This document shows, piece after piece, positions 1-5,206 of a stretch of DNA of 5,206 nucleotides (position 1 is the first letter of the stretch; each line of letters begins with the position of its first letter). The stretch covers positions 1 to 5,206 of the forward strand of contig JAEXXR010000356.1 of NCBI GenBank assembly GCA_023405705.1, given 5' to 3'. The position numbers were made by a program, and so were the translations under genes. Source of the stretch: Actinomycetes bacterium (GTDB lineage Bacteria > Actinomycetota > Thermoleophilia > Solirubrobacterales > Solirubrobacteraceae). The notes under the pieces were generated by a model. It was not told the DNA's origin. It saw only the letters and a list, made by a program, of their open reading frames with translations, and made no database searches.

Positions 1-15
1 GTCGAGGAATCCTGA
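1..15 (+). CDS. rpmD: 3' end of upstream gene, probably ribosomal protein L30 (partial)
   Basis: Reading from base 1 gives Val-Glu-Glu-Ser followed by TGA at 13-15. Only four codons are visible. In the spc operon the gene before rplO is normally rpmD, and L30 proteins commonly end in a Val-Glu-Glu type tail (the E. coli protein ends VKVEE), so this fits. The stop overlaps the rplO start as TGATG, which implies translational coupling. The assignment rests on position and a very short tail, so it is an inference. Confidence 0.55.
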   Translation, partial: VEES

Positions 16-527
16 TGAGCCCCGTGAAGGACGAGACCGAGCGCGAGGAGCGCATCGGCCTCCACAACCTGAGACCCGCTCCGGGTCACCGCAAGCCGCG
101 CAAGCGCGTCGGCCGCGGCGAGGGCTCCGGCACCGGCAAGACCTCTGGCCGCGGCCAGAAGGGCTACGGCTCGCGCTCCGGCGCGAAGGACCGCGCCCGC
201 TTCGAGGGCGGCCAGATGCCGATCCACATGCGGATGCGCAAGCTGCGCGGCCCGCACATGAAGAAGTCGATGCCGTTCGAGCCGTTCCGGACGCACACCC
301 AGCCGGTCAACCTGGCCGACCTGGAGGCGCGTTTCGAGTCTGGCGCGGAGGTCACGCTCGAGGCGCTGCGCGCCAAGGGCCTGGCGACCCGCAAGGGCAT
401 CCCGGTCAAGGTGCTCGCCAAGGGCGAGATCACCAAGCCGCTGACGGTGCACGCCAATGCCTTCAGTGCGGCCGCGCGTGAGCGCATCGAGGCCGCCGGC
501 GGTACCGCGCAGCTGCTCGACGCCTAG
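15..527 (+). CDS. rplO: 50S ribosomal protein L15 (uL15)
   Basis: L15 is a late-assembling protein of the large ribosomal subunit; its basic, Gly-rich N-terminal arm threads into 23S rRNA and its globular C-terminal domain sits on the surface. The 170-residue product shows the arm at about residues 19-50, including VGRGEGSGTGKTSGRGQKG, then the conserved FEGGQMPIHMRMRK stretch at 63-76. The C-terminal L15 signature lies at about 131-163 (KVLAKGE, then LTVHANAFSAAA, ending in GG). The ATG at 15 is supported by GAGGA at 4-8 and by the overlap with the preceding TGA. There is no other ATG before the family core, so the protein carries an acidic N-terminal extension of about 13 residues (KDETEREER) relative to E. 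coli L15. It ends 19 nt before secY and is very likely cotranscribed with it. Confidence 0.97.
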   Translation: MSPVKDETEREERIGLHNLRPAPGHRKPRKRVGRGEGSGTGKTSGRGQKGYGSRSGAKDRARFEGGQMPIHMRMRKLRGPHMKKSMPFEPFRTHTQPVNLADLEARFESGAEVTLEALRAKGLATRKGIPVKVLAKGEITKPLTVHANAFSAAARERIEAAGGTAQLLDA

Positions 528-546
528 CGCCTGAGGCCGCCGAACC

Positions 547-1818
547 GTGCTGTCCACGATCCTCAAGGCGTTCACGGTCGGGGAGATCCGCAAGAAGCTG
601 CTGTTCACCGCAGCGCTTCTTGCGCTCTACCGGCTGGGCGCTCACATTCCCGCCCCGGGCATCAACTCGGAGGCGGTCGAGCAGATCCAGTCGAACTTCT
701 CCGACGGCGGCATCCTCAACTTCCTCAACATCTTCTCGGGCGGGGGGTTGTCCCGAATCGCGCTCTTCGCGCTCGGGATCATGCCGTACATCACGGCCTC
801 GATCATCCTGCAGCTCCTGACGGTCGTCGTGCCGTCGCTCGAGAGACTGCAGAGAGAGGGCGAGGTCGGTCAGCAGCGCATCACGCAGTACACGCGCTAC
901 CTGACCGTCGGCCTGGCGTTCGCCCAGTCCATAGCGTACGTCTTCCTCTTCCGCTCCTTCCAGAACTCGGCGGGCGCGTCGATCATCGACAACTTCACGT
1001 TGGCGAAGGTCATGTTGATCGCGATCTGCCTCACGGCGGGCTGCATGCTCGTCATGTGGATGGGCGAGCTGATCACGCAGCGCGGCATCGGCAACGGCAT
1101 CTCGCTGATGATCCTCGCGAGCATCGTGGCGGGTCTGCCGCAGGGCATCCGCGCCTGGTGGACCAGCCCGGACCCGGTCTTCAAGGTGATGATGCCGTTC
1201 CTCGCGCTCGCGATCATCGCCGCGATCGTCTTCGTCCAGGAAGGTCAGCGCCGGATCCCCGTGCAGTACGCCCGGCGCGTGATCGGCCAGCGGATGACGC
1301 AGGGCGGCCAGACCTACCTGCCGCTGCGCGTCAACATGGCCGGCGTCATCCCGGTCATCTTCGCCGCGTCGATCATGGCCTTCCCGCCGACGATCGGCCA
1401 GCTGATCAACAAGCCGTGGGCGACGGACCTGGCGAACTTCTTCTCGCCATCGGGCTGGGCCTATCTCGTAGGCGAGGCGATCTTCATCATCGTGTTCACC
1501 TACATGTACACGGCGATCACGTTCAACCCGGTGGAGCAGGCCGACAATTTGAAACGCTACGGCGGCTTCATCCCAGGCGTGCGACCAGGGCGGCCAACGG
1601 CCGAGTTCCTCGACCGCATCCTCGCTCGCCTGACATTCCCGGGAGCGATCTTCCTCGCCATCGTGGCGGCAGGACCGACGATCCTGATCAACCAGACCAA
1701 CGCCGACTTCTTCTTCGGCGGAACGTCGATCCTGATCGTCATCGGCGTCGCGCTCGACACGATGAAGCAGCTCGAAGCGCAGCTGATGATGCGCAACTAC
1801 GAGGGCTTCCTCAGATAG
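547..1818 (+). CDS. secY: Preprotein translocase channel subunit SecY
   Basis: SecY is the pore subunit of the SecYEG channel in the cytoplasmic membrane. It passes unfolded preproteins driven by SecA and inserts membrane proteins from docked ribosomes. The 423-residue product has the expected ten hydrophobic segments, roughly at 18-36, 71-94, 115-136, 151-172, 180-198, 214-231, 262-284, 305-325, 362-381 and 389-405. A plug-like Gly-rich segment follows TM1 (about 51-70). Both family signatures are visible: ALGIMPYITASIILQLL at 75-91 and WMGELITQRGIGNGISLMI at 171-189. The cytosolic loop after TM6 (EGQRRIPVQYARR) and the loop after TM8 (GGFIPGVRPGRP, with the conserved Arg at 346) form the ribosome/SecA docking face. 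The GTG start follows GAGG at 533-536 with a 10-nt gap. The length is normal and no key segment is missing. A 142-nt structured spacer follows. Confidence 0.98.
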   Translation: MLSTILKAFTVGEIRKKLLFTAALLALYRLGAHIPAPGINSEAVEQIQSNFSDGGILNFLNIFSGGGLSRIALFALGIMPYITASIILQLLTVVVPSLERLQREGEVGQQRITQYTRYLTVGLAFAQSIAYVFLFRSFQNSAGASIIDNFTLAKVMLIAICLTAGCMLVMWMGELITQRGIGNGISLMILASIVAGLPQGIRAWWTSPDPVFKVMMPFLALAIIAAIVFVQEGQRRIPVQYARRVIGQRMTQGGQTYLPLRVNMAGVIPVIFAASIMAFPPTIGQLINKPWATDLANFFSPSGWAYLVGEAIFIIVFTYMYTAITFNPVEQADNLKRYGGFIPGVRPGRPTAEFLDRILARLTFPGAIFLAIVAAGPTILINQTNADFFFGGTSILIVIGVALDTMKQLEAQLMMRNYEGFLR

Positions 1819-1828
1819 CTGCTCGTCT

Positions 1829-1880
1829 CGCGAGTTCCACGGCGGCGCGGTCTGAACCCGCGGCGCCGGAGGAACTCGCG
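1829..1880 (+). terminator. Strong imperfect hairpin after secY (terminator- or attenuator-like)
   Basis: CGCGAGTTCC (1829-1838) pairs perfectly with GGAACTCGCG (1871-1880). Inside, 1840-1844 pairs with 1864-1868 and 1846-1850 with 1858-1862, separated by one G/G mismatch, closing a 7-nt loop (TCTGAAC). That gives 20 base pairs, starting 10 nt after the secY stop. A smaller stem, 1883-1889 with 1895-1900 and one bulged T, follows directly. No T-run follows, so this is not a textbook intrinsic terminator. High-GC actinobacteria often use tail-less hairpins, so partial termination, 3'-end protection of the secY mRNA, or a regulatory site are all open. Confidence 0.5.
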
Positions 1881-1943
1881 GGCCGTCCCTCCGCGGGCGG
1901 TCCCTCGCGATCCGCAACGTGGCAACCGCGCGCGCTCGCATCA

Positions 1944-1960
1944 TGTAAGTTCCGCTCCTC
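1944..1960 (+). promoter_or_regulatory. Candidate promoter -10 for adk, close to a Shine-Dalgarno-free start
   Basis: TAAGTT at 1946-1951 fits the TANNNT form of actinobacterial -10 elements, with an overlapping alternative TGTAAG at 1944-1949. It ends 9 nt before the adk GTG, so transcription would begin at or within a few bases of the start codon, giving a leaderless or nearly leaderless message. No good -35 is visible; GTGGCA at 1919-1924 matches TTGACA at four positions, but the spacing is 19-21 nt. The lack of any GGAGG-like sequence upstream of adk is consistent with this reading. The call is a motif-based inference. Confidence 0.35.
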
Positions 1961-2635
1961 GTGCGTGAGCTGAATCTCATCCTCTTCGGCCCTCCGGGGG
2001 CCGGCAAGGGCACCCAAGCGGCGCGTCTCCAGGACGACTTCCGCCTGCCCTACGTCGCCACTGGCGACATCCTCCGTGCCGCCGTCAAGGACGGCACCGA
2101 GCTCGGCAGAGCCGCCAAGGCGTACATGGACGCCGGCGACCTCGTGCCGGACGAGCTCGTCATCGACCTGATCGTCGAGCGCATCAGCGCCGACGACTGC
2201 CGTGACGGCTTCATCCTCGATGGCTTCCCGCGCAACCGGCCCCAGGCCGACGCGCTCGGAGTCGCCTTCGACGGCCTTGGCCGCCGCATCACGGCGGTCC
2301 TGCTGATCGACGTCCCCGACGAGGACCTGATCAGTCGCATCAGCGGTCGCCGCGTGAGCGCGAAGACCGGCCGGCCGTACCACATCGAGACGGACCCGCC
2401 GAAGCACGAGGGCCGTTGCGACATCGACGGCTCGCGTCTTATCCAGCGCGACGACGACAAGCCGGAAGTGGTCCGCAAGCGCCTCGAGGTCTACCACCGC
2501 GAGACCGAGCCGCTGATCTCGTACTACGACGAGAAGGGCCTGCTTCGCCGCGTCGACGGCACCCGCAGCCCCACGGAGGTCCACGATCACATCCGCGCCG
2601 TGCTCGCCACGCTGCGGCTCGAAGAAGATCTGTGA
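1961..2635 (+). CDS. adk: Adenylate kinase
   Basis: This cytosolic enzyme catalyses ATP + AMP to 2 ADP and sets the adenylate energy balance. The 224-residue product has the P-loop GPPGAGKGTQ at 10-19, the AMP-site TGDILR at 34-39, the DGFPR motif at 87-91, and a long-form LID at about 129-166. It also has catalytic arginines in GRR (130-131), QRDDD (R163) and VRKRL (R174). The LID positions that hold zinc or a hydrogen-bond network in the family are S133, T136, C153 and D156, a mixture discussed in the findings. The start is forced: an in-frame TAA lies at 1946-1948, no other start codon intervenes, and the P-loop begins nine residues in, so the GTG at 1961 must be used. No Shine-Dalgarno sequence precedes it. 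The gene overlaps map by 4 nt. Adk between secY and map is the usual order in Gram-positive bacteria. Confidence 0.98.
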   Translation: MRELNLILFGPPGAGKGTQAARLQDDFRLPYVATGDILRAAVKDGTELGRAAKAYMDAGDLVPDELVIDLIVERISADDCRDGFILDGFPRNRPQADALGVAFDGLGRRITAVLLIDVPDEDLISRISGRRVSAKTGRPYHIETDPPKHEGRCDIDGSRLIQRDDDKPEVVRKRLEVYHRETEPLISYYDEKGLLRRVDGTRSPTEVHDHIRAVLATLRLEEDL

Positions 2636-3405
2636 TCGTCAAGAAGACACCCGAGCAGATCGACAAGATGGCGGCGGCGGGCGAGATCCTCGTCCGCACG
2701 CTCAATCTGATCGAGGGCAAGATCCGCCCCGGCGTCACGACCAAGGAGCTCGACGAGGCGGCTGAGAGATTCATCCGCTCGCAGGGCGCCACGCCGGCCT
2801 TCAAGGGCTACCGCGGCTTCCCCGGCTCGATCTGCGCCTCGCCGAACGACATGGTCGTCCACGGCATCCCCGGCCCGTACAAGCTGGAGCGCGGCGACAT
2901 CATCTCCGTCGACGTCGGCGTCGTCTACGACGGCTGGGTCGCCGACGCGGCCCGCACCTTCCCGGTCGGCTCGATCTCCGCGGTCGCCAGCAAACTGCTC
3001 GACGTGACGGAGGGCTCGCTGTTCGCCGCCGTCCCGCAGATGAAGGCCGGCAACCGCCTCGGCGACGTCTCGAACGCGATCCAGACCTTCGTCGAGGCCG
3101 AGGGCCTCTCGATCGTCCGCTCGCTCGTCGGCCACGGCATCGGCCAGGAGATGCACGAGGACCCGCAGATCCCCAATTACGGTCCCGCCGGCCGCGGCCC
3201 GGTGCTGGAGGAGGGGATGGTCTTCGCGATCGAGCCGATGGTCACCGCCGGCCGCCACCAGGTGCGGATGGCCGACGACCACTGGTCGATCTTCTCGCAG
3301 GACGGCTCGCTCGCCGCCCACTTCGAGTTCACGATCGCGGTCACCGCCGACGGGCCGCGTGTCCTGACGCCGTGGCACGAGAGCGGCAAGCGGGCCGCCG
3401 CCTAG
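2632..3405 (+). CDS. map: Methionine aminopeptidase, type I
   Basis: Map removes the initiator methionine from nascent proteins at the ribosome exit after deformylation, using a two-metal pita-bread fold. The 257-residue product carries all five metal ligands: D94 (SVDVG), D105 (VADAA), H168 (GHGIG), E201 (IEP) and E232 (FEF). It also has the substrate-site histidines H77 (VVHGIP) and H175 (EMHEDPQIP). There is no N-terminal SH3-binding or zinc-finger extension, so it is the short type Ia form. The frame stays open upstream inside adk, but the family begins with the [10 protein letters not shown] helix. The GTG at 2632 sits in a GTGA overlap with the adk stop, which points to translational coupling; only a weak GAAGAAG purine stretch precedes it. 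The usual next gene, infA, is missing. Confidence 0.97.
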   Translation: MIVKKTPEQIDKMAAAGEILVRTLNLIEGKIRPGVTTKELDEAAERFIRSQGATPAFKGYRGFPGSICASPNDMVVHGIPGPYKLERGDIISVDVGVVYDGWVADAARTFPVGSISAVASKLLDVTEGSLFAAVPQMKAGNRLGDVSNAIQTFVEAEGLSIVRSLVGHGIGQEMHEDPQIPNYGPAGRGPVLEEGMVFAIEPMVTAGRHQVRMADDHWSIFSQDGSLAAHFEFTIAVTADGPRVLTPWHESGKRAAA

Positions 3406-3412
3406 CGGCGGC
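3394..3412 (+). other. Small GC hairpin spanning the map stop codon
   Basis: GCCGCCG (3394-3400) pairs perfectly with CGGCGGC (3406-3412) around the loop CCTAG, which contains the map TAG. The seven GC pairs lack a T-tract. It could be a tail-less terminator or a 3'-end protecting structure, or a chance product of Ala-rich codons in a GC-rich genome. The position at the exact end of the adk-map unit, before a long non-coding spacer, is the main support. Confidence 0.25.
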
Positions 3413-3534
3413 GCGTCATCGTCCTGTCGCCCGCCGAGATCACCAGCAGCGAGCGGGCGCGCGCCAGGCGCGACGTTCCGTCCGGGTGCCGGAGTAGGCC
3501 TCGACACGCGGACGCGAGGTCCTGCCCGCACGTT

Positions 3535-3543
3535 TGGTACCAT
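3535..3543 (+). promoter_or_regulatory. Candidate extended -10 promoter for the rpmJ-rpsM-rpsK unit
   Basis: TGG at 3535-3537 followed by TACCAT at 3538-3543 matches an extended -10 element (TGN plus TANNNT) in an otherwise very GC-rich spacer. Transcription would start near 3550 and give a leader of about 105 nt before rpmJ. No convincing -35 exists at normal spacing; TCGACA at 3501-3506 resembles one but lies 31 nt upstream. Extended -10 promoters can work with a weak -35. The 250-nt spacer 3406-3655 contains no recognised gene, so an internal promoter is a sensible reading, though motif-based only. Confidence 0.4.
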
Positions 3544-3599
3544 CCACCGTCGCGCTCGGAACCGCTGGCTTTCGCGCGTGCTTCGTCCTCGACGCGGTA

Positions 3600-3628
3600 G
3601 CGGCAGCCGTCACGGCAGCCAGAGCCGC
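3600..3628 (+). promoter_or_regulatory. Possible structured leader upstream of rpmJ
   Basis: GCGGC (3600-3604) can pair with GCCGC (3624-3628), enclosing a second stem, GCCG (3606-3609) with CGGC (3613-3616), around the loop TCA. The same stretch contains the direct repeat CGGCAGCC at 3601-3608 and 3613-3620. It lies 27 nt before the rpmJ start, within the predicted leader of the alpha-operon unit. In other bacteria S4 represses this operon through a leader RNA structure. A similar role here is speculation; the stems are short. Confidence 0.25.
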
Positions 3629-3655
3629 ATCGACAGGAATCAGCCGAAAGGGAAC

Positions 3656-3769
3656 ATGAAGGTACGACCGTCGGTCAAGCCGATGTGCGAGAAGTGCAAG
3701 ATCATTCGCCGCCACGGCCGTGTGCTGGTCATCTGCTCGAACCCGCGTCACAAGCAGCGGCAGGGCTGA
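3656..3769 (+). CDS. rpmJ: 50S ribosomal protein L36 (bL36), zinc-ribbon form
   Basis: L36 is the smallest large-subunit protein and binds 23S rRNA near the base of the L7/L12 stalk. The 37-residue product begins [15 protein letters not shown] and ends with NPRHKQRQG, the standard length and wording. The metal ligands C11, C14, C27 and H32 are all present, so this is the zinc-binding (C+) form and not the zinc-free paralogue made under zinc shortage. The ATG at 3656 is preceded by AAAGGGA at 3647-3653, a ribosome site unusually close to the start (2-4 nt). The frame is open to an ATG at 3578, but that region shows no protein-like pattern and L36 never has such an extension. One base separates its stop from rpsM. 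Confidence 0.97.
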   Translation: MKVRPSVKPMCEKCKIIRRHGRVLVICSNPRHKQRQG

Positions 3770-3770
3770 G

Positions 3771-4151
3771 ATGGCTCGTATCGCAGGCATCAACATCCCG
3801 CTGAACAAGCGCGTCGAGATCGGTCTGACGTACATCTACGGGATCGGACGGGCGACGGCGAACGAGCTGCTGGCCAGATCCGGCATCTCCCCCGACACCT
3901 ACGTGCGTGACCTGACCGAGGACGAGGTCGGGAAGCTCCGCGACGAGATCGACGCCCTCACGGTCGAGGGCGATCTGCGGCGCGAGCGCTCCCAGAACGT
4001 CAAGCGCCTGATGGAGATCGGCTGCTACCGAGGCCTCCGTCACCGCCGTGGCCTGCCCGTGCGCGGCCAGAAGACCAAGACGAACGCGCGTACGCGCAAG
4101 GGCCCGAAGCGCATGTCGGTGGCCGGCAAGAAGAAGGCGGGGAAGAAGTAG
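3771..4151 (+). CDS. rpsM: 30S ribosomal protein S13 (uS13)
   Basis: S13 sits in the head of the small subunit, contacts the P-site tRNA through its C-terminal tail, and forms bridges to the large subunit. The 126-residue product starts [14 protein letters not shown] and has the helix-two-turn-helix loop YGIGRATA at 23-30. It also has the family signature region [16 protein letters not shown] at 85-100, followed by [12 protein letters not shown] at 101-112. It ends in a lysine-rich tail (GKKKAGKK) suited to tRNA and rRNA contact. The ATG at 3771 is one base after the rpmJ stop. AGGG at 3762-3765, inside rpmJ, is the likely ribosome site, so translation is probably coupled. The length is normal. 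Confidence 0.98.
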   Translation: MARIAGINIPLNKRVEIGLTYIYGIGRATANELLARSGISPDTYVRDLTEDEVGKLRDEIDALTVEGDLRRERSQNVKRLMEIGCYRGLRHRRGLPVRGQKTKTNARTRKGPKRMSVAGKKKAGKK

Positions 4152-4152
4152 C

Positions 4153-4551
4153 GTGAGTCCAGCTCCGAAGCGTCCGCAGCGTGGCCGTCGCAGAGTCCGC
4201 AAGAACATCCCGGTCGGCCAGGCCCACATCAAGACGAGCTTCAACAACACGATCGTCTCCCTCACCGACCGTGAGGGCAACGTGATCGCGTGGGAGTCCG
4301 CCGGCGGTGCCGGTTTCAAGGGCTCGCGCAAGTCGACGCCGTTCGCCGCCCAGGTGACCGCCGACGCCGCAGCCCGCAAGGGCATCGAGCACGGCCTCCA
4401 GAAGGTCGAGGTCTTCGTGAAGGGCCCCGGTTCCGGCCGCGAGACCGCGATCCGCTCGCTGCAGGCCGCCGGCCTGGAGGTCACGGGCGTCAAGGACGTC
4501 ACGCCCCAGGCGCACAACGGCTGCCGTCCGCGGAAGCGGCGGCGGGTCTAG
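4153..4551 (+). CDS. rpsK: 30S ribosomal protein S11 (uS11)
   Basis: S11 lies on the small-subunit platform, binding 16S rRNA beside S18 and S21 near the mRNA exit. The 132-residue product has an Arg-rich N-terminus ([15 protein letters not shown]). Family motifs follow: [15 protein letters not shown] at 25-39, the Gly/Lys-rich [19 protein letters not shown] at 49-67, and the C-terminal signature [20 protein letters not shown] at 107-126, ending KRRRV. The Asn-Gly at 122-123 corresponds to the site that becomes isoaspartate in E. coli S11. The GTG at 4153 lies one base after the rpsM stop, with GGGGA at 4139-4143 upstream. The open frame extends further into rpsM, but that part is unrelated to S11. 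The next expected gene in many bacteria, rpsD, is not here. Confidence 0.98.
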   Translation: MSPAPKRPQRGRRRVRKNIPVGQAHIKTSFNNTIVSLTDREGNVIAWESAGGAGFKGSRKSTPFAAQVTADAAARKGIEHGLQKVEVFVKGPGSGRETAIRSLQAAGLEVTGVKDVTPQAHNGCRPRKRRRV

Positions 4552-4572
4552 CGGGGGGCCGGAGCATGGTCC

Positions 4573-4638
4573 GCGGGTCCAGCGCTGAGCGCCTGCCAGC
4601 GACCCGCACCGTGCACTGCGCCGGCTCCCGCTCGCAGT
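4573..4638 (+). other. Two candidate hairpins in the first half of the rpsK-rpoA spacer
   Basis: The first stem pairs GCGGGTC (4573-4579) with GACCCGC (4601-4607). It continues as CAG/CTG (4580-4582 with 4593-4595) and CGC/GCG (4583-4585 with 4589-4591) around the loop TGA, with CCAGC unpaired on one side. The second pairs ACTGCG (4615-4620) with CGCAGT (4633-4638) around a 12-nt loop. Neither is followed by a T-run. No reading frame here resembles a known protein. Together with the next two hairpins they make this spacer unusually rich in perfect complementary arms, though GC-rich DNA raises the chance background. Confidence 0.35.
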
Positions 4639-4650
4639 AAGCCTTGTTCC

Positions 4651-4705
4651 GTCGCGGGGCCGTCAGGCCCCCGCGACGCCCGGATGACCGCCCCGCGGCG
4701 GGCGG
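4651..4705 (+). terminator. Tandem GC-rich hairpins before rpoA (terminator or leader structure)
   Basis: GTCGCGGGGCC (4651-4661) pairs with GGCCCCCGCGAC (4666-4677) over 11 base pairs with one bulged C and the loop GTCA, the strongest stem in this spacer. A second stem, CCGCCC (4688-4693) with GGGCGG (4700-4705), follows after 10 nt. There is no T-tract. The pair could end part of the transcription from rpmJ-rpsM-rpsK, or act as a leader or attenuator for rpoA. The rpoA ribosome site (TAGGA, 4726-4730) lies outside both stems. Confidence 0.45.
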
Positions 4706-4740
4706 CGCTCACGACACGACGACGTTAGGAACCGACCCCG

Positions 4741-5206
4741 ATGCTTGACTTCCAAGTCCCCCGAATCACCACAGAGACGGTCGAGGAGAACCGCGGCTCC
4801 TTCACGATCGAGCCGCTCGATCGTGGGTTCGGCTACACGTTCGGCAACTCCCTGCGCCGCGTGCTGCTCTCGTCGCTCGCCGGCGCCGCGGTCACGAGCG
4901 TGCGGATCGAGGGCGTCGCGCACGAGTTCTCCACGATCCCGGGCGTGAAGGAGGACGTGACCGACATCGTCCTCAACCTCAAGGGCATCGTCTGCCGCAT
5001 GCACTCCGACGCCACCGAGATCGAGGCCCCGCTCGTCGTCACGGGCCCCGGCGACATCACGGCGAAGGACATCGACCTTCCCTCCGGCGTCGAGATCCTC
5101 AACCCGGACGCGCACATCGCGACGCTCGAGAAGAAGACGAAGCTCGAGGTCTACCTGACGATCGGCCGCGGCCGCGGCTACCGTCCGGCCGAGGAGAACA
5201 AGTCGC
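4741..5206 (+). CDS. rpoA: DNA-directed RNA polymerase alpha subunit (5' part, cut by window edge)
   Basis: The alpha subunit dimerises to nucleate assembly of RNA polymerase (alpha2, then beta and beta'), and its C-terminal domain contacts activators and UP-elements. The 155 residues visible cover most of the N-terminal domain. FTIEPLDRGFGYTFGNSLRR (21-40) and LLSSLAGAAVTSVRIEGV (42-59) form the dimer and beta-contact core, and HEFSTIPGVKEDVTDIVLNL (61-80) is typical of the family. NPDAHIATL (121-129) and the IGRGRGYRPAEEN stretch (141-153) follow. The ATG at 4741 is preceded by TAGGA at 4726-4730 with a 10-nt gap, and the encoded N-terminus has normal length. The C-terminal domain lies beyond the window. 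It follows rpsK after a 189-nt spacer and not rpsD. Confidence 0.98.
   Translation, partial: MLDFQVPRITTETVEENRGSFTIEPLDRGFGYTFGNSLRRVLLSSLAGAAVTSVRIEGVAHEFSTIPGVKEDVTDIVLNLKGIVCRMHSDATEIEAPLVVTGPGDITAKDIDLPSGVEILNPDAHIATLEKKTKLEVYLTIGRGRGYRPAEENKS

Noticed and set aside
1056..1973. A 305-codon plus-strand frame overlapping secY
   Set aside because: It is a shifted reading of secY (rich in Arg, Asp, Pro and His). The SecY frame contains both family signatures and ten membrane segments.
463..2013. A 516-codon open frame on the minus strand
   Set aside because: It lies opposite rplO, secY and the secY-adk spacer. Its product is a low-complexity mixture of Arg, Asp, Glu and His, typical of an antisense frame created by G/C third positions. 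The plus-strand genes are unmistakable.
2416..2631. Upstream extension of the map frame into adk
   Set aside because: The added residues are Arg/Pro-rich shadow of adk. The type I methionine aminopeptidase fold begins at the GTG at 2632.
3501..3506. TCGACA as a -35 box for the rpmJ promoter
   Set aside because: It matches TTGACA at five of six positions but is 31 nt from the TACCAT element, far beyond usable spacing, and no -10-like hexamer lies 16-18 nt after it.
2587..3543. A 318-codon open frame on the minus strand
   Set aside because: It mirrors map with the same Arg/Asp/Val/Ala-rich antisense composition and no recognisable domain.
4048..4152. Upstream extension of the S11 frame into rpsM
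   Set aside because: The extra residues are an Arg-rich out-of-frame reading of the S13 tail. S11 proteins start close to the GTG at 4153.
1..5206. A new defence, mobile or biosynthetic system in the window
   Set aside because: All substantial coding sequence is accounted for by housekeeping spc/alpha operon genes with normal lengths and intact key residues. There are no integrase, transposase, repeat-array or foreign-composition signals.

Overview
This window is a stretch of the bacterial spc/alpha ribosomal-protein supercluster. Every gene is on the + strand, in the order (rpmD 3' end)-rplO-secY-adk-map-rpmJ-rpsM-rpsK-rpoA (5' part). The DNA is strongly GC-rich with G or C in most third codon positions, and four of the eight readable starts are GTG. 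Gene order, high GC and the wording of the L15, S11 and alpha-subunit proteins suggest a high-GC actinobacterium. The L15 block around residues 79-100 makes me think of the Thermoleophilia/Solirubrobacterales side, but that placement is recollection and inference.

Layout. Bases 1-15 are the last codons and stop of what is most likely rpmD (L30), overlapping the rplO start as TGATG. Then come rplO (15-527) and secY (547-1818). A 142-nt spacer holds a strong imperfect hairpin, a smaller one, and a possible internal promoter. Next are adk (1961-2635) and map (2632-3405), which overlap by GTGA. A 250-nt spacer with no recognisable infA carries an extended -10 promoter candidate and a small leader structure. 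The tight trio rpmJ (3656-3769), rpsM (3771-4151) and rpsK (4153-4551) follows with single-base gaps. A 189-nt spacer without rpsD holds four candidate hairpins, and the rpoA start (4741) runs off the right edge.

Function. The cluster couples ribosome assembly (L15, L36, S13, S11) with the main membrane protein channel (SecY), N-terminal methionine removal from nascent chains (Map), adenylate balance (Adk) and the RNA polymerase scaffold (alpha). The three long spacers suggest that it is divided into separately adjustable transcription units: rplO-secY, adk-map, rpmJ-rpsM-rpsK, and rpoA onward.

I found no mobile element, CRISPR array, tRNA/rRNA gene, phage gene or unknown gene system. The points worth a second look are the absence of infA and rpsD from their common slots, the structured spacers in those and other positions, a forced adk start with no Shine-Dalgarno sequence, and a mixed, probably degenerate zinc site in the adenylate kinase lid.
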